Positions 32,550-46,055 of a DNA stretch of 64,000 nt are shown here, piece by piece (position 1 is the first letter of the stretch; every line of letters starts with the position of its first letter). This DNA comes from Panagrolaimus kolymaensis (taxonomy: Eukaryota > Nematoda > Chromadorea > Rhabditida > Panagrolaimidae): contig JAJQJQ010000027.1 of the NCBI GenBank assembly GCA_028622995.1, positions 1,798,001 to 1,862,000 on the forward strand. The letters run 5' to 3'. The translations under genes were made by a program, and so were the position numbers. Below the pieces are notes generated by a model, which was given only the letters and a program-made list of their open reading frames with translations, did not search any database and was not told the origin of the DNA.

Positions 32550-34830
32550 GTTTACTACTGTAAGAAAAACATAAATTTGATATTTTTTTTATGTTTTGTT
32601 GGATTCTTTTAAATTTATGCGATCAACTAATAAAACCTTACAAAAACAAAAAATAAAATAACAATGACAAATTCTTAAGTATTTTTTAATATTTTTTATA
32701 TTTTGTATTGTGTTATATTTTCCCGAGCAAATGGATATTTCTATGAAAACATGAAATTATTTATACAAAAAATCAAAAAAATCAAAAACAACGTGTACTA
32801 AGGCTTTTGACTTAATAAAAATTTTAGGGATGTTATGTATCAAAAAAATTTAAAAAAAGCTCATTCTTTGAGGTATTCCTAAAATTTATACCTACTTTTC
32901 GAAGTTTATTGTTTCAAAAAAAAACGCAATAATGCAAACAGAAATTTTTGTTAAGAAAAAGCTTTAAATTTCATTAATTGCATATTTTTACCTAAATTGA
33001 AGTAAAAGTTCGTTTAATAAATTTTAATAATAACAGAAACAAAGAAGTTCATAAGAATAATGTAAAATTTGAAACTTAGACGCACAAAATAAAGTTTAAA
33101 AAAAGGTACAATATTTAAAAAAAATGCGTTTGATTGTTTCAAGAAATTTTTGACGAAAAGTTTTGAGAGGATTTTTTTGCACTTCAACTTATCTTTGTTT
33201 TTCCTTTGCTTGCGCCATTAAATGAATATCACAAATAATGAGCTTGGCGGTTTCTACGCCGCCTTTTGATTTCAAATGATCACGCTCTGAGTTTTTACCG
33301 ATCTGTAGCCCCAAAAAATATGCATCGTACAATGCGTATAAGTTTTCATATGTTTTGGGTTATCAAAGAATAATTGGCACCTAAGGCAATAAGAAGCTAA
33401 TTTTGGGAGAATACCTAAACCTTTGTAATTTTTACTTCCTCTGTTTGGAGATATTTTAGCGTAGTTTTAGCTAGTAATTACTTCGATATATTTTTACTGC
33501 TTAGCTTAAGAAAAAAGCATCCCATGGTTTTTTTCAAAACAAAAGATTTCAAAATAATATGTTTGTCTGCTTTTTGTTTTGCCATCCTTCAATAAATCAA
33601 ATATTTCCGTTTTTCTAAATCGAAGATAAAAACAATAAATAAAAAAAAGGAAAAGAATTTGGTGGTTAACTTCTTTTTCATTTTAGTTTGTTTGTTTTAG
33701 GTACATTAATTATAAACCAAAAGCAAACTATTAAATGAAAAAATCAAGGGAGTAACTTTGCCATTCATCGTCGCCTTCAAAATTGGGATTAGATTTCATT
33801 AAAATAATAACTTTTACACAATATAATTTTTTTCCGTTAATTAATATAGCAAAAAATTTTTGTTTATTTTTTTACTGTTTTTGTTAATGTACTTTCAAAT
33901 TACATTCATTTTCATTTTTAGAATTTAAAAATACTGCTTCATATTTATTCTGCATTAAAAAAATTTAATAAATAACTGCTACGTCGTTAGCTTAAAGGTA
34001 GGATAAATGACAATTGTTTTTTGTGAAAAACGTTTGGTTTATTGGTAGTTTAGCTTTTTTTATAGGGTATTTCTTTTCAATCCTGTAATCTAAAAAAACC
34101 CCTGTCGCTTGCATTAAAAGTTTATTTACAGTTGCATTAATCATGTAAAAGCAACTGGCGGGCGCGATCAAGTGAAATTTACTAATAAGTTGAGCTAAGC
34201 AATAAAAAAAATTCATGACAAAAGCTGTCATTTATAAAAAACCTTTTTTAAAAATGTTGCTTAAAAAAATTAATATAAAATATTCAAAACAAAAATTGAA
34301 AAGAAAAAAAATACTCCTATTGACGAAAAGGGGTAAACGATGAAGAAAATCAATAAAGAACGCCGCCAACATTATGGCGCTATTTTTTTAATATTTTTTT
34401 CTAAACGCACAAGCATTCATTTTGGATGGATGCTTTTTTATGTGTCAGCCGCTGCTTTGAGTTTTTTCTTTTCTTCGAAGCTTTTCTTTTGTCTTTTTTT
34501 TCTCTTTTGGGTTTTTTTCATTTTTTTTTTCGAGAAGCAAGAAATTTTTTGACATATGATAGTTTATTTGCTTTGTTGAGTTTCAGACCAGAGTTGTTGG
34601 TTACTCGATTAATCGATCGATTACTTTATAAAATCGATGAATTTGTTAGTTTTTTTTTCATATGTAATCAATTAATTTCTAAGAAACCAATGTTGTAAAG
34701 GTTTTGCTTGTGGAAAACAAAATCCACCATGGATTATGCAATTAGTGGAAAAAATTATGAAACTGTACCTAAAATTAAGATGTTATTACAACAGTGTTGG
34801 ATCAATAATTCATACGACAACGAAAAAACT
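32550..34830. repeat. Spacer duplication block, copy X
   Basis: Low-identity direct paralogue of 45162-48180. Landmarks in order are TACTACTGTAAGAAAA, TTTATGCGATCAAC, CAAATGGATATTT, TTTTTGTTAAGAAAAAGCTT, a CTGTAGCCCC motif and the dispersed repeat near 34320. A partial third copy occupies about 35285-36430, and another tail-only fragment about 38030-38240. The blocks lie upstream of the first and second transporter genes, as if duplicated with them. Confidence 0.7.
34085..34231 (-). pseudogene. Relic exon conserved between spacer blocks (copy X)
   Basis: Minus-strand ATG at 34231 opens MTAFVMNFFYCLAQLIS, then HLIAPASCFYMINATVNKLL up to FLDYR. Copy Y (complement of 47497-47648) encodes FYCIAQLIT, HLIAPASCFYLRNASLSKPL and FLYYR. 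Protein-level similarity greater than that of the surrounding DNA suggests former coding sequence. Copy Y needs one T fewer in a T-run to stay in frame with its ATG. I see no neighbouring exons and recognise no family. Confidence 0.45.
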
Positions 34831-34875
34831 AAAACGGAAAAGTATTCTATCAAAGAAAAATAGAATAATTCCTAT

Positions 34876-35169
34876 TTAACTTTTCTTTTTGCTAAAGTTT
34901 TTTTCATAACACTTATATTCTCGATTTCTTTTGCTTTCGGTATTAATGCTTTTACACTTCTTTAAATTCTTCCAGCAATGACAAAAATTTATGCAAAAAA
35001 ATTTAGAGTTTGCTTCAAAATCAATCAAATCATAGTTGTCTTCAAATAAGTTGAAGGGAGTATGTTTTATAAAAATGATAAAAGCAAAAAACAAACTCAT
35101 TAAGAAGGAAAATATCAAAAAAGAAACGCTTAATTCTTCACATGCCACAAACTTTGAGACAAAAAACAA
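34876..35169 (-). CDS. Possible small membrane/secreted Cys-rich protein
   Basis: A 97-codon minus-strand frame with a hydrophobic N-terminal segment (FLIFSFLMSLFFAFIIF), a middle segment (LFEDNYDLIDFEANSKF), a cysteine cluster CINFCHCW-x5-C and a later C, and a lysine-rich tail. A downstream Met (in FLMSLFF) could be the start of a signal peptide. No counterpart was found in the paralogous spacer. In DNA this AT-rich such frames arise by chance, so the call is weak. Confidence 0.25.
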   Translation of the reverse strand: MFFVSKFVACEELSVSFLIFSFLMSLFFAFIIFIKHTPFNLFEDNYDLIDFEANSKFFCINFCHCWKNLKKCKSINTESKRNREYKCYEKNFSKKKS

Positions 35170-36692
35170 AAAAGTTGTTATTCAAAGTAAGAATTTAAAC
35201 TTTTTGAAATCGAAAAATATAAATTTTATAATAATGTAAAAGTTAAATGCAACTATCTTAATTTACTTTTCACTCTTTTTTCCAAGTTTAATACTGTAAA
35301 ACTATAATATCAAAAGTTTTTACACGATTATTTTGGGCTTTTTTAATTTATGCGACCAAAAACTAAAAACGTAAAAAATAAAATAACAAACAAAGAAAAA
35401 AATGTTTTAAGAGTTTTTTTAATTTTTTTATTTTTTCTATTATGTTATTTTTTTCGATCTAATGGATGTGTTTCATAAAATATTGAATTATTCGTACAAA
35501 AAAATCAAAAAATATCATAAACAACTCATATCTTTAAAAAATAAATGGACAAAGTTTGAGGGACGTTATTAAAAAAGAAGTGCACAAAAAAGAATACAAA
35601 TTATAGATTTAAAAAACAAAGAATAACCCACAAAAATCATACACATCCTTAGTGATAAAAATTAATATTTTTAAAGGAAATTTCATCAATTATGCAAGCT
35701 GAAAATGCTGCTGAATAAATACTTTAAATTCCATTACTTCCCTCCACATTTAATTATTATCTCCTGTAATTTAGAATTTTTTTATCTCCAAGCTTATATT
35801 TTCAATAAGAACGTTTCAATTAAATCTTCTGCAACGTATCAAAATGTTGTAACTAACATATTTTTTACAATTGCATACGTTTTTTAAACGCAAAAATTAT
35901 CGATATCATCTTTATAAAATGCATTGATAATGCTAAGAAGATTATATGTGCCATCAAAAGTCTCGATGATAAACAATTCAAGGAATTTTATATGGATCAG
36001 CTTCATTTAGTTTGGTTGCCAAACATCATTTTTGATTCCAACAGTAAGTAAGTTGGCTAATGCATTAAAAAAGTCTTTCCAAAAAGATTATTTATAAAAA
36101 ATCATAATTAGAATTAGTTTTTCACCCTTTTCTAAACAAGTATTCAAAAAAAGAAAAAATTTCTAATAAAAAATTCAAAGAAAGAAAAAAAGCATACGTT
36201 TTTCGAAGGAAATGGGTAACGATGAAGTGAATCAATAAAATACACCACCAGCATCGTTGATGTATTTTTTATTTTGTTCTCTAACGCCCATGCATTCATT
36301 TTGGACGGACGTTTTTTTATGTGACAGCCGTTGTTTAATGTTTTTTTTTCTTCGAAGCTTTGAGTTTTTTTTTTGCAAAAAGCAAGGATTTTATATTCGC
36401 TGGGAATAAATGCAATAGACTTTAGACTAAAAAAGACAATAAAAAAGGCTATAAAAAAGATAAAAAATATTTCCTCCAAACAAAAAATTAAAACAGCTTT
36501 AAATTATATGTTTTTTTAGAGAAAAAAATACAAAAAAGGAAAAGAAAAAATGTTAAAAAATTTTCTTCAAATACATTTATTTTTTTGTTTATTTTTCAGA
36601 AATCAGTTCCATAACGATTTAATATTTAAAAAAATAAATAACAAAAAACTTCAAATAACTTGCGAGAATTAAGTTGAAAAATAAGGTATATA

Positions 36693-36776
36693 AAAGAGCT
36701 GTCGAATATTCGATTATTCTAAACCCATCAAATATCGGATTCAATATTCTGAAAAATTCGAATATTGAACAGCTTT
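36693..36776. mobile_element. Tiny hAT-like MITE of TTCGAATATT type
   Basis: 84 bp with ends AAAGAGCTGTCGAATATTCG and complement AAAGCTGTTCAATATTCG. Near duplications GGTATATA (36685-36692) and GGTATAAA (36777-36784) match at 7 of 8. It belongs to the same style as 61043-62048. Confidence 0.65.
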
Positions 36777-38583
36777 GGTATAAAAAAAGCTTTCTTTGCA
36801 TCGAAAAATAATAATGCATAAAAAATTTAAAATCGATTAAAATTTGTTTGTTATTTTATTTCCAATTAACAAAATTCGTTAGATTTTCCATTAGTATTTT
36901 TATTGATTAACGTCATAATCAAGAAAAAAATATTCTGGTGATAATATTCGTTTTCTGTTAAATATATGAAAGATATTTAAAATTGACACGAAGCTGATGT
37001 TAAGATGTGACGTTGTGATATAAGTTGTCCGATGCCTTGAAAAAGTTTTTTTCAAAATATTATTTTTAAAGCTCAAAATTAGAATTAATTTTTCAATTTT
37101 TTTTATACTTTAAAGTATTGTGTAAATCTTGCATTTTTTTAATATCTACAAAAAGAAAAATAAATTATTATATTAAAAATTCAGAGAAAAAATAAAAGAA
37201 AAGCATTCGTTTGTCGAAAAAATGGGTAACGATGAAGAGAATCAATAAAGAGCGCCGCCACTAGCATCTTTGTGGTACTTTTTTTTTATTTTGCTTGCAA
37301 AAATAGACCCATTCACTTTGGACGAACGTTTTTTATGTGCCAGCCGCTATTTTGTGCTGTTTTTCGAAGCTTTGGTCTTTTTATTTTTGAGGTTTTTTTT
37401 GCTCATGCGGCTTTTCTGTCAGATTTTAGGTAAATTATTAATTAAAAAACTAATTCTCTTGTAAATAAATAAATAAAATTTTATCGTTTTCAGCTTTCCA
37501 AGCCGGTGAATGCCTCTTTGATTTCAAAAGGGTGACTAACGTTTCTTCAAAAAAAGTCGGTTTCTAATCGTTGATTTTAAAACAATGATGTTGATTCATT
37601 TAAACAAAAAACAAGAAAGGGATGTTTAAAAATTTTTTTCGTGCAAATATGATACAGCTTGCTACTGCATGATTTGGTATGTATCAACGACAAATTGGTT
37701 CTTAAATGTTTTAAAAAAATTTTTTTTCAATAAGTTTCAAGATAAAAATATTATTTTTTATAGCTCAAGATTTGTTAAACATGTATAATTTATCATTAAA
37801 TTAATACAATTTAAAAAAGATGTGTGCTTTAAAATCGACTAAAAATACAGAAAAATTCGACCTAAAAGCTCGATTTTAAGCAAAAAATGATGTATGTAAA
37901 AAATTATGATATCATTGTATACATTTGTAAGTCATTTCTTTTTTATGGTATTTCTTATGCATGCCATTGATTTTGTTTGTTAATAAAAACGCCAAGTTAC
38001 ACTTTTCATTTTTCCTTGTATAACCATGCAACAATAATAACTCAAATGCATTCCATATTTCTAAATCAATGGCAAAAAAAAAATAACAGAAAAGAAGAAA
38101 AAGAAATTTAGAGGTCAAACTCTTTCCCATTTTTTTCTTCTTCTCTAGACACATGAATTATCAGCCAAAAACCACTAAACGAAAAAAAGACAGGGGAGCA
38201 ATTTGTCATTCATCATTTTTTAAATCAATCATCATGGAACTAAATAAAAAAACAAGAAATAAAAAAAAATTTGTGGTGATTAAAAGAGACAAGAATAGGA
38301 GGGTTGGTTAGTTGATTGCTGATTATTGTCATCATTTGCTCTCTTTTTTCTTTTCTTTTTTTCTTTATTAAAAGAATTACTTTCACTTTATTTTTTGCCA
38401 TCCCAAAAACATTTAACAAAAAAAAAATGGGAGTTTGATAATAAATACTTCTTTTTTTATTGCTGTTACCCTTTGTTTTTTTATTTTTTGGTTCGAATTT
38501 CGAAGCTAATGTTTATTATTTTTTGAAAGAAAAAAACTGAAAAACCCAAAGCAGCTGTGTTTGTAGAAGAAGAAAAAAAAATT

Positions 38584-41500
38584 ATGGACACTTTAACTCA
38601 AAGTTCAACGAGTGAGTTTGTTTTTTTTTAAAGCAGCTTATTTTTGTCTCTCTCTCCCTCTTTCTTTTTTTCTTTCTTTGAATTTCAAGACAGACAAACA
38701 ACAACCCAGAAAAAGAGAGAGTTTAGAAGCAAAAAAAAAGAGAGTGAGTCTCCTTGGTTTTTGGTTTTTTGTTTTGTTTTTTCTTTTTTAAACTCAAAAT
38801 CCACTCTCTTTTTTTTTTGCGAAGTTGCTCAAATTTATTTATTTTTATTTATTTTTTAATGGAACCCCTTTTAGCTGCTTCACTTGATCCAATAATTATT
38901 AAAAAAGCAGCTGAATCTGAAACAGAAAGCGAAGGAAAATATGAAGAAAAAAATGATGAACCACAAACTTGGGGTCAAATGTGGCAAGCGTGGCCAAAAC
39001 AAACCTTTTGTATTATTGGTGATGAATTATGTGAAAAGTTTTCATTCTTTGGGATGAGAGGTAAGCAAATTAATAAATATTTTATATTTTTTGTCTCAAA
39101 TAGAAAAATATTTTAAGCTACATTTTTTCTGAAAAAAAGTTTACTTTTTCGTTTATAAAATAAAATTTTATGCAAATTATAATTTCCTAAAGGTTAAAAT
39201 AAAACAAAAGTTATGTATTTATTTTTCCTTAAACCCTTTTTCTTCAAAACAAAATGATAAAATGCAGCTATTTTGATTATTTCTTTTTTGGTGAAACATA
39301 ATCCTAATTTTTTTTTATTTGAGTCTTTAATCAATAAATTTTTTTCCTTTATTTTTTCTTTTCTTTGGTGAATAAAAAAGAAAGAATGAATCAATTAATT
39401 TTTTTTTGTAATCATTCATTATGCATGTAATTCACCGGAATGCATTTGGAAATATATACCTAATACTGTCCATTAAAACCCACACTTTTTCCTTTTTTAT
39501 TGTAGAAAAAAATGTAAGAGACGACGTTTTTTTATTATTAAAAAATAAATCGGGAACCATTCTTTTCTTTCTTTTTCCTTTTTTTGATATTAATTTGATT
39601 CGTCATTTCTGTTGAATGTTCTTCTTTTGTGACATGTCTCTCTCTCTTTTTCATAATAAAAAAATGAACAAAGAAATATGGTTTGGTTTCACTTTAATTG
39701 ATTGATTTCATTAATAATCGGAACTTTTCTTTCTAACCATCTTTTTTGGGTTTTTTTTTTGTTTCAAAGTCAAACAAGGGTTATTTTTTGATTCAAAAAA
39801 AGGCTTTTTTTGAAGGCGAAAAAGGAAAAAAAGGCAAAAAAAGCTTTGAAAACTAAAAAAACAATTTTTTTTTGAGGTCTATTTTTGTTGTTATTTATTT
39901 TCTTTTGAAATAAGCTAAAATAAAAAAAAGATGCTTGTTTACAAACATGTTTTTATTTTTTGACCAAAATGTTTTTTTAGTGAGGCAAAAAAAATTTTCC
40001 AAAGAAAACGTGCTTCTGCAGAAAATGACAAGATTTTGATAAGAGAAAAAATATTATTGAAGTTAAAAAAACAAATAAAAAACAATAATACAGAAATGAG
40101 ACAAATTTTTGTTAAAAATTTTGAACTATTTTACTTTTTTACGAAAAAAACAAAAAAGGATCTTTCCCAGAAATATAAAAAAAAGACAGATGATTAATGC
40201 AAATTTTAAACATGATTTCAATTACAATTTTTTTTCAGCAATTTTAACCCTTTATTTTTTAAATGTCCTGAAATTTAATGATAAATTTTCAATTATATTT
40301 TTTAATGGCTTCAGTCTTATTTGTTCGATTACGCCTTTGGTAGGATCATTCGTAGCTGATGGACTCATTGGAAAATACAAGTAAGCATGCACCAAATTAC
40401 CTAATACCTGTTTCCATTCTTTTTTAAAAACTAAACATTCTATTGACAAAATTCAAAGTTAATAATAAAAAAAAAATTGCTTCAAAACTAAAATTTTTTT
40501 TAAAAAAAGAAAGATTTTTTATTAAATTTCTTGGCTCTCGAAATGAAAAAATTCAAACTCGCCGAAGCATAAAAAAAGTTTTAAACAAAGATGAAATTAT
40601 GTTGGAAAAATTTGAATAAAATTAGTTATTTTCAGAACAATTTTTATTGGGTCATGTTTTCTTGTCATCGCTCAATTAACCTTAGCATTTTCATCCTTCC
40701 ATGATGCCACATCCCCATTTCATCCATGGTTGGATTTTGCTGGACTTTTGATTATTGCATTTAGTAATGGCGGAACTAAACCATGCGTAGTTTCATTTGG
40801 TGGAGATCAATTTGAAACAAATCACACTAAAATGATTTCGTTATTTTTTTCTGTATTTTATTTTTTTGTAAATATTAGTAGTATGGTTTCAACTTTTATT
40901 GCTCCATTGTTTCGCTCCATGCCTTGCATGGGTCATGATAGTTGTTATCCTATGGTTTTTGGAATTAATGCTTTTTTAATGGCCATCGCGACGACCACAT
41001 TTATGTTGGGAAGTTTAAGTTACAAGAAAAGAGCGCCAAAAGAAAATATTTTCTTTGAAGTTGCAACCGTTTTTAAGGTTAGTTTATTAATGATTAAAAA
41101 AATGTTGCGATAGAAATCACAGGACAAATAAAAAAAAAAGATAGCACCTTTTTGAGCTTCAAATTTATATTTTCAGGTTTTATATGATATTTTTCTTTCC
41201 GATAAAACTAGGTACCGGCATGTACATTTTGCCAAGCCAATGCCAAGAAAAAAAGATGGCAACGATGACACTTTTTTTTGATAAATTTTAAATGTGTTAA
41301 TTGATTTATGTTTTATCGATTTTATTTTTTGATATTTATCCCATCGGAAAGCCCTCAAAAAACTGTTATTGACATATCCAATTATTATAGAACGAAATTG
41401 AGGAAAAATGGGGAGAAAAACAGTTTTTTATTTTTCCTGAGCCAGAGTAAAGGTCGACAAATTTTTATTTTTTGATAATATTTTTCCTCACACAAATCTG

Positions 41501-44467
41501 CATATAATATCAAAAATCCTGGGGTGCACCAAAGAAAAAAGTGACTTTTCCAAAGCAAAAACCATAAAATTGATAGAAAATGTGGGCATCAGCAAGTGAA
41601 AAATGTTGCTTTTCATTTGCAACATGCAAAAAAAGAAAGGGGAAGAAAACCTTTTTCGTTGCCATTTTTTAATTCAGAAATAAATATTAAAACCTTGACA
41701 TCTTAATAGGGAGTTTATTAAAAATTATTTTATCTTCTATCATTAAATTCCCCGTATTTGAAAGTACCTATCCCTCTAAACCATACATAAAAACAAAGAA
41801 ACTTCATTTTTTGCTTGCCGGTCCCTAGATAAAACGATAAAAAAAATTAAATGAGTGTTACTAGGAAGAATTAGAAAATGTATTTATAGAAATAGAAAAT
41901 TCTTCAACAAAGATTATTCACAAAAAATAGTTTAGAAATTTTCATTTTTACTCCAATTTAATTTTTCATCAAAAAGATTTTGTTTCAAAAAACCTTTTTT
42001 CAAAATTAAAATCTTGCTATTATTTTTAAAACTTTTATTTTAACTGCCAGAATACTGTAATTTATGAATAAAAAAATTTGCACCGAGAAACCCTAAATCG
42101 AATAGTTAAACAGTTTCTTAAAATAAAAATCACATTTAAGTTCTATTTTTGCGCCTGCGATATTTTTTAACCCAAGAAAAAAAAAGTTATGAACCTTGTG
42201 AATTTTCATTTTGGAACATTTTTAGCTAGTGTTATTTTTTTTAATTACAACTTTTCTTTTTTGCAGGGCGCAATTTGCAATGGTGGAAATGGACCTAAAC
42301 GAAGCCATTGGCTTGAAAATTACCTCAACTCCCATGATTGTGATAACGACAAAAAATGTTTGGAACTCAAAAAACGATCTAGCAACAGCGAAGCTTGTGG
42401 AAAAGCCAATCTTATCAAAGATATTCGAGGTTTAATTAGTGTTTTAGTTATGTATCTTCCAATTCCAATGTATTGGGCTTTGTATAACCAGCAAGGATCT
42501 GTATGGTTAATTCAAGGAATAGAAATGGATTGTCGACTTTGGGGTGATGTCTTACTTTTGCCTGATCAAATTCGACTTTTAAATCCTTTGCTATGCTTAA
42601 TATTTATTCCAATTTTTCAAATTATTATTTATCCTTTAGTTTCTAAGGTTTTTAAACTTACGTAAGTTTTTTATTTGGTAAAAAAATAGTTATAAATAAA
42701 AATGTTGGAAATTATTTTTTGTTTTAGGCATTTAAGAAAAATGATTGCAGGCGGCATTTTTGCTTCATTAGCTTTTGCATGTTCGGGATTAGTTCAAATT
42801 GAAATTGAAGTAAGCTTTTTTTCATGTCTTTTTTTGAATTCTGCGATTTTCATTGAACTTTTTGTTTTAGAAAACTCTCTCAGGCATGCCACCAGACAAC
42901 TACGCATATGTTTCCGTTATGAATAATTTAAAACCAAATTGTAATATTTCTGGCATCGGTGATTATCCTTTCAAGTCATTAGAATATAATAAAGTAAGTT
43001 TTTGCTCCATTTTAGCAATACTAGAAATAATTTATTCGAAAAATTTTTATAATAAAAATTATCTTTTCCAACATAAAAAGGCTAAAAAATAAGCTTTTTT
43101 TTATTTTTGTCTTACTTTCCATGCCATTTATATTTTTTTAATATTTTCAGGCTTTGATTAATGACAAGAAAACTCAAACATATGAAATGCTCAAAGTTCC
43201 CATTGGCAATGATATCACTTTTAATTTCACTCATAGCTGCAGCGGAAATGATTATGTAAAAAGTTTTATTGCTCCAGAAATAAAAAATGGAAAAATTTAT
43301 AATTTTATTATCACTGAATTAGGAGCTGTGATGCTTCAAGTAAATCCAGATAAACCTAGAAAAGGAACCGGGGAATTTAGTCTTTCATTAACCATGGCTT
43401 TGAATGACACAAATTATGTTGGACATTTAGCGCTTTGTCGAGTAAATCCAAAAGCTGAATATCCATGTAACCCTCGACAAACAGAAGATTTTTATTTTTA
43501 TGAAGTTAATTACAACGATGGTATGGATACAGATTTAAATAGTGTCGTGCCATATTCAACCAATGAAGGAGATAATTCAAAACATATGGTTTCGGGTTAC
43601 ACTTATAAAGCAATTAGACCTGGAAAGTAAGCCTATTTTTTTTCCTTTTTAAGATACTGTCTTTTTTTTTGGAATTATTTTCCTACTTTTTTTTTAAAAA
43701 CAAAAAGAAGGCATTTTTGTTTGAAGTAAAAAATGTTTTTTGGAAAAAGGATTTTACTAAATGTTAATTTTTTTTAGTTGGAGTGTATGGTATATGCATA
43801 ATTTAGCTAAAAGTGTTGGAATGCAATCTTTATCCGCTGAAGAAGTGAATGTCACAAGCACCGGGCAATTTATTAACATCATCGAACAAGGTGGCGTTTA
43901 TGCTGCTGTATTTACTGGATCTTATGATTCTGTAAGTTTCACGAAGAAAAAAAAATGTCCATGAAAAATCAATTTATTTTCTAATTTTAGCCAATTTATC
44001 ATGTTAATCAAATCGTTCCCTCTAATACCGTTTCCATTCTTTGGCAAATCCCACAATTTGTGATAATTAGTTTAGCGGAAATTTTATTTGCCATAAGTGG
44101 AAATGAATTTGCATATTCTCAAGCTCCGCCATCCATGAAAGCGCTGGTTTATGCTTTATGGATTTTAACTGCGGCTTTTGGAGATTCAATAATTGTTTTA
44201 ATTGCTGTATTAAATTTATTTGAAAATCAAGCCACTCAATTTTTTGTTTATGCAGGTAAAAAATTTTGATTACTTCTACAATATTTTTATGAATATTTTT
44301 TTTTAGGCGCTATGTTAGTAGTAATCATTATTTTTGCACTTTTATCAATTTTTTATTATAAATATCGAACTTATTCCACTGAAAATTTTGATGACGATTT
44401 AACGAAAGACGAAAAACACAATTTGAAGGAAGAAGAAAAAGAAATGGCTGCAGAAATTTTAAAATAG
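38584..44467 (+). CDS. PEPT-type oligopeptide transporter, paralogue 1 (817 aa)
   Basis: A POT/PTR2 (SLC15) di/tripeptide transporter of the plasma membrane. Exons: 38584-38611, 38875-39060, 40239-40380, 40636-41077, 42267-42661, 42728-42809, 42871-42993, 43151-43626, 43778-43931, 43991-44255, 44307-44467; all phases agree. The short first exon (MDTLTQSST) is supported by equal 28-nt or 43-nt phase-1 first exons in the other copies. Family marks are DELCEKFSFFGMR (ExxE, TM1), GSFVADGLIGKYK (PTR2 signature 1), FYFFVNISS (signature 2), ALYNQQGSVW (TM7) and FAISGNEFAYSQAPPSMKA (TM10). Exons 7-9 form the large extracellular domain between TM9 and TM10. Departures: Lys64 replaces the ExxER arginine, Asn94 the TM2 histidine, and Asn340 the usual Asp of DQQGS. 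AATAAA follows at 44659. Confidence 0.95.
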
Positions 44468-45161
44468 CTTGCTTGCCTCCAAAAAATTTTGATGGATAGC
44501 AACCCAAATTTTTCTTAACATTTTTATTTATGACTGAAATCTATCGTGAATAGCTTTTTTTTTGTTCACGACATAGATGGCTTTTTATTTTTGCATATTA
44601 TTTGCTTTTTTTTCTTTTTTAAAGCGGGTTTTTACTTTTTGATTAAACAATATTTTTAATAAAAAATGTTTTTGAACCAAGTGAATTTTTGTTTAAATTC
44701 ATAAAAACATATACAATATTTTTACATTAATTTCATAATTTTTACGAGTACTTATTTTAGTCAATATAATTTTAATTAAATCAATAGTGTTTTTTTCTTA
44801 CTTATTTCTCTATTCTTTTGAGGAAAAAAATCCAATTTTGTTATCAGCAAAAAAACCTTCATCCAAAAATGCAAATTTTCAAGTCGGGTTTTTTTTTCAT
44901 AGAATTTAATAAATACTATTTCTACTTAAGAAATCAAAATGATGTTTTTTTATTGCTTTGTTTTTTTTATAAGTTCATAAATACATACTTCAATTTCTGT
45001 TTGAGTTCCTAATCATTGCCATAATGTTTATAAATATTTATTCGGAGATTTTGGGCGATGAATTGTGAAAGAATAATTAAAATGAAAGAAACTAAAATTT
45101 TGAAACACCTGATATCGAAGTATTGATTAAAGGCCTGTAGCCTAGCGGAATAAATGTTTAC
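44468..45161. other. Spacer without gene
   Basis: 3' flank of transporter 1. It contains a short inverted run around ATCTATCGTGAATAG and CGACATAGAT and the AATAAA at 44659. Nothing else is supported. Confidence 0.6.
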
Positions 45162-45493
45162 TACTGTAAGAAAACCATAATTCCTATAGTTTTTTTAAAA
45201 GATTTTTTAGGATTATTTTTAATTTATGCGATCAACGAATAAAAATGTACGAAAATAAAATAACAAAGAAAAATGTCTTAAGTGCTTTTAATATTTTCTT
45301 TATATTTTCTATTGTGTTATTTTGTCCTGAACAAATGGATATTTTTATGAAAACATAAAATTATTTATACAAAATGTCAAAAAAGTCATAAACAACGTTT
45401 ACTTAGGCGTTAAAAAAAATCAAAATTTTTAGGGATGTTATCAAAAAACGCAAAAAAATGAAAAGGACAATAATCATTCCCTGAGGTATTCTA

Positions 45494-46055
45494 TTGGGTG
45501 TTTCGGAAATTTCGTTCCGCGATAAAATCGCATGGCTCTGTACGATGAGCAAAGGAGTTGAAATATGGTTTTATGTTATTTTTAACACATTTTATTGTGG
45601 TAAAAATGAGCTCTATAGCTTTTACATACTCTGCTATTTCTCTTCCATTTTTAGCATTTTTTAAAAAATGACCAAAATTTGATCAAAGGGAAAAAAAAAA
45701 TGTTTTTATCTCGTTATTTTTGGGGTTTAGTTAACTATTTTTTTCTATGAAATGGCCTCAAATTTTTATGAATTCTTTAAAAAATGTTTAATTTTAACTT
45801 TTTTAACATGTATCTCACAAAAAATAAAGGTATCGAAGAAACAAATAGAAAATTTTTTGAAAAGCTCCTTGTTTGCGTCCCTTTTCTAAAAATGCTAAAA
45901 AGGGAAGAGAAATAGCGGAATATGTAAAAGCTATAGAGCTCATTTTTACCACAATTAAATGTGTTAAAAATAACATAAATCCATATTTCAACTCCTTTGC
46001 TCATCGTACAGAGCCATGCGATTTTATCGCGGAACGAAATTTCCGAAAAACCCAA
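45494..46055. mobile_element. Palindromic mariner-like MITE with TA duplication
   Basis: 562 bp flanked by TA (45492-45493 and 46056-46057). Ends read TTGGGTGTTTCGGAAATTTC and complement TTGGGTTTTTCGGAAATTTC. Arms extend about 170 bases with a conserved CCGCGATAAAATCGCATGGC-type block. The paralogous block at 32870-32885 (GAGGTATTCCTAAAATTTAT) is the empty site. The terminus resembles the 1727-2403 family. Confidence 0.92.

Noticed and set aside
34340..34698. Hydrophobic frames such as the one starting MKKINKERRQHYG
   Set aside because: They belong to the dispersed spacer repeat; the five copies are broken at different places, so there is no sign of a maintained protein.
39194..39394. Phe/Lys-rich short frames in transporter introns
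   Set aside because: Poly-T and poly-A runs in AT-rich introns produce them; there is no conservation between paralogues.
41190..41290. Similarity between GCCAATGCCAAGAAAAAAAG in transporter 1 intron 4 and CCCATGCCAAGAAAAAAACG at 28.32 kb
   Set aside because: Only a short match of tens of bases next to TGTAC motifs. It may be a small shared repeat, but I could not define ends.
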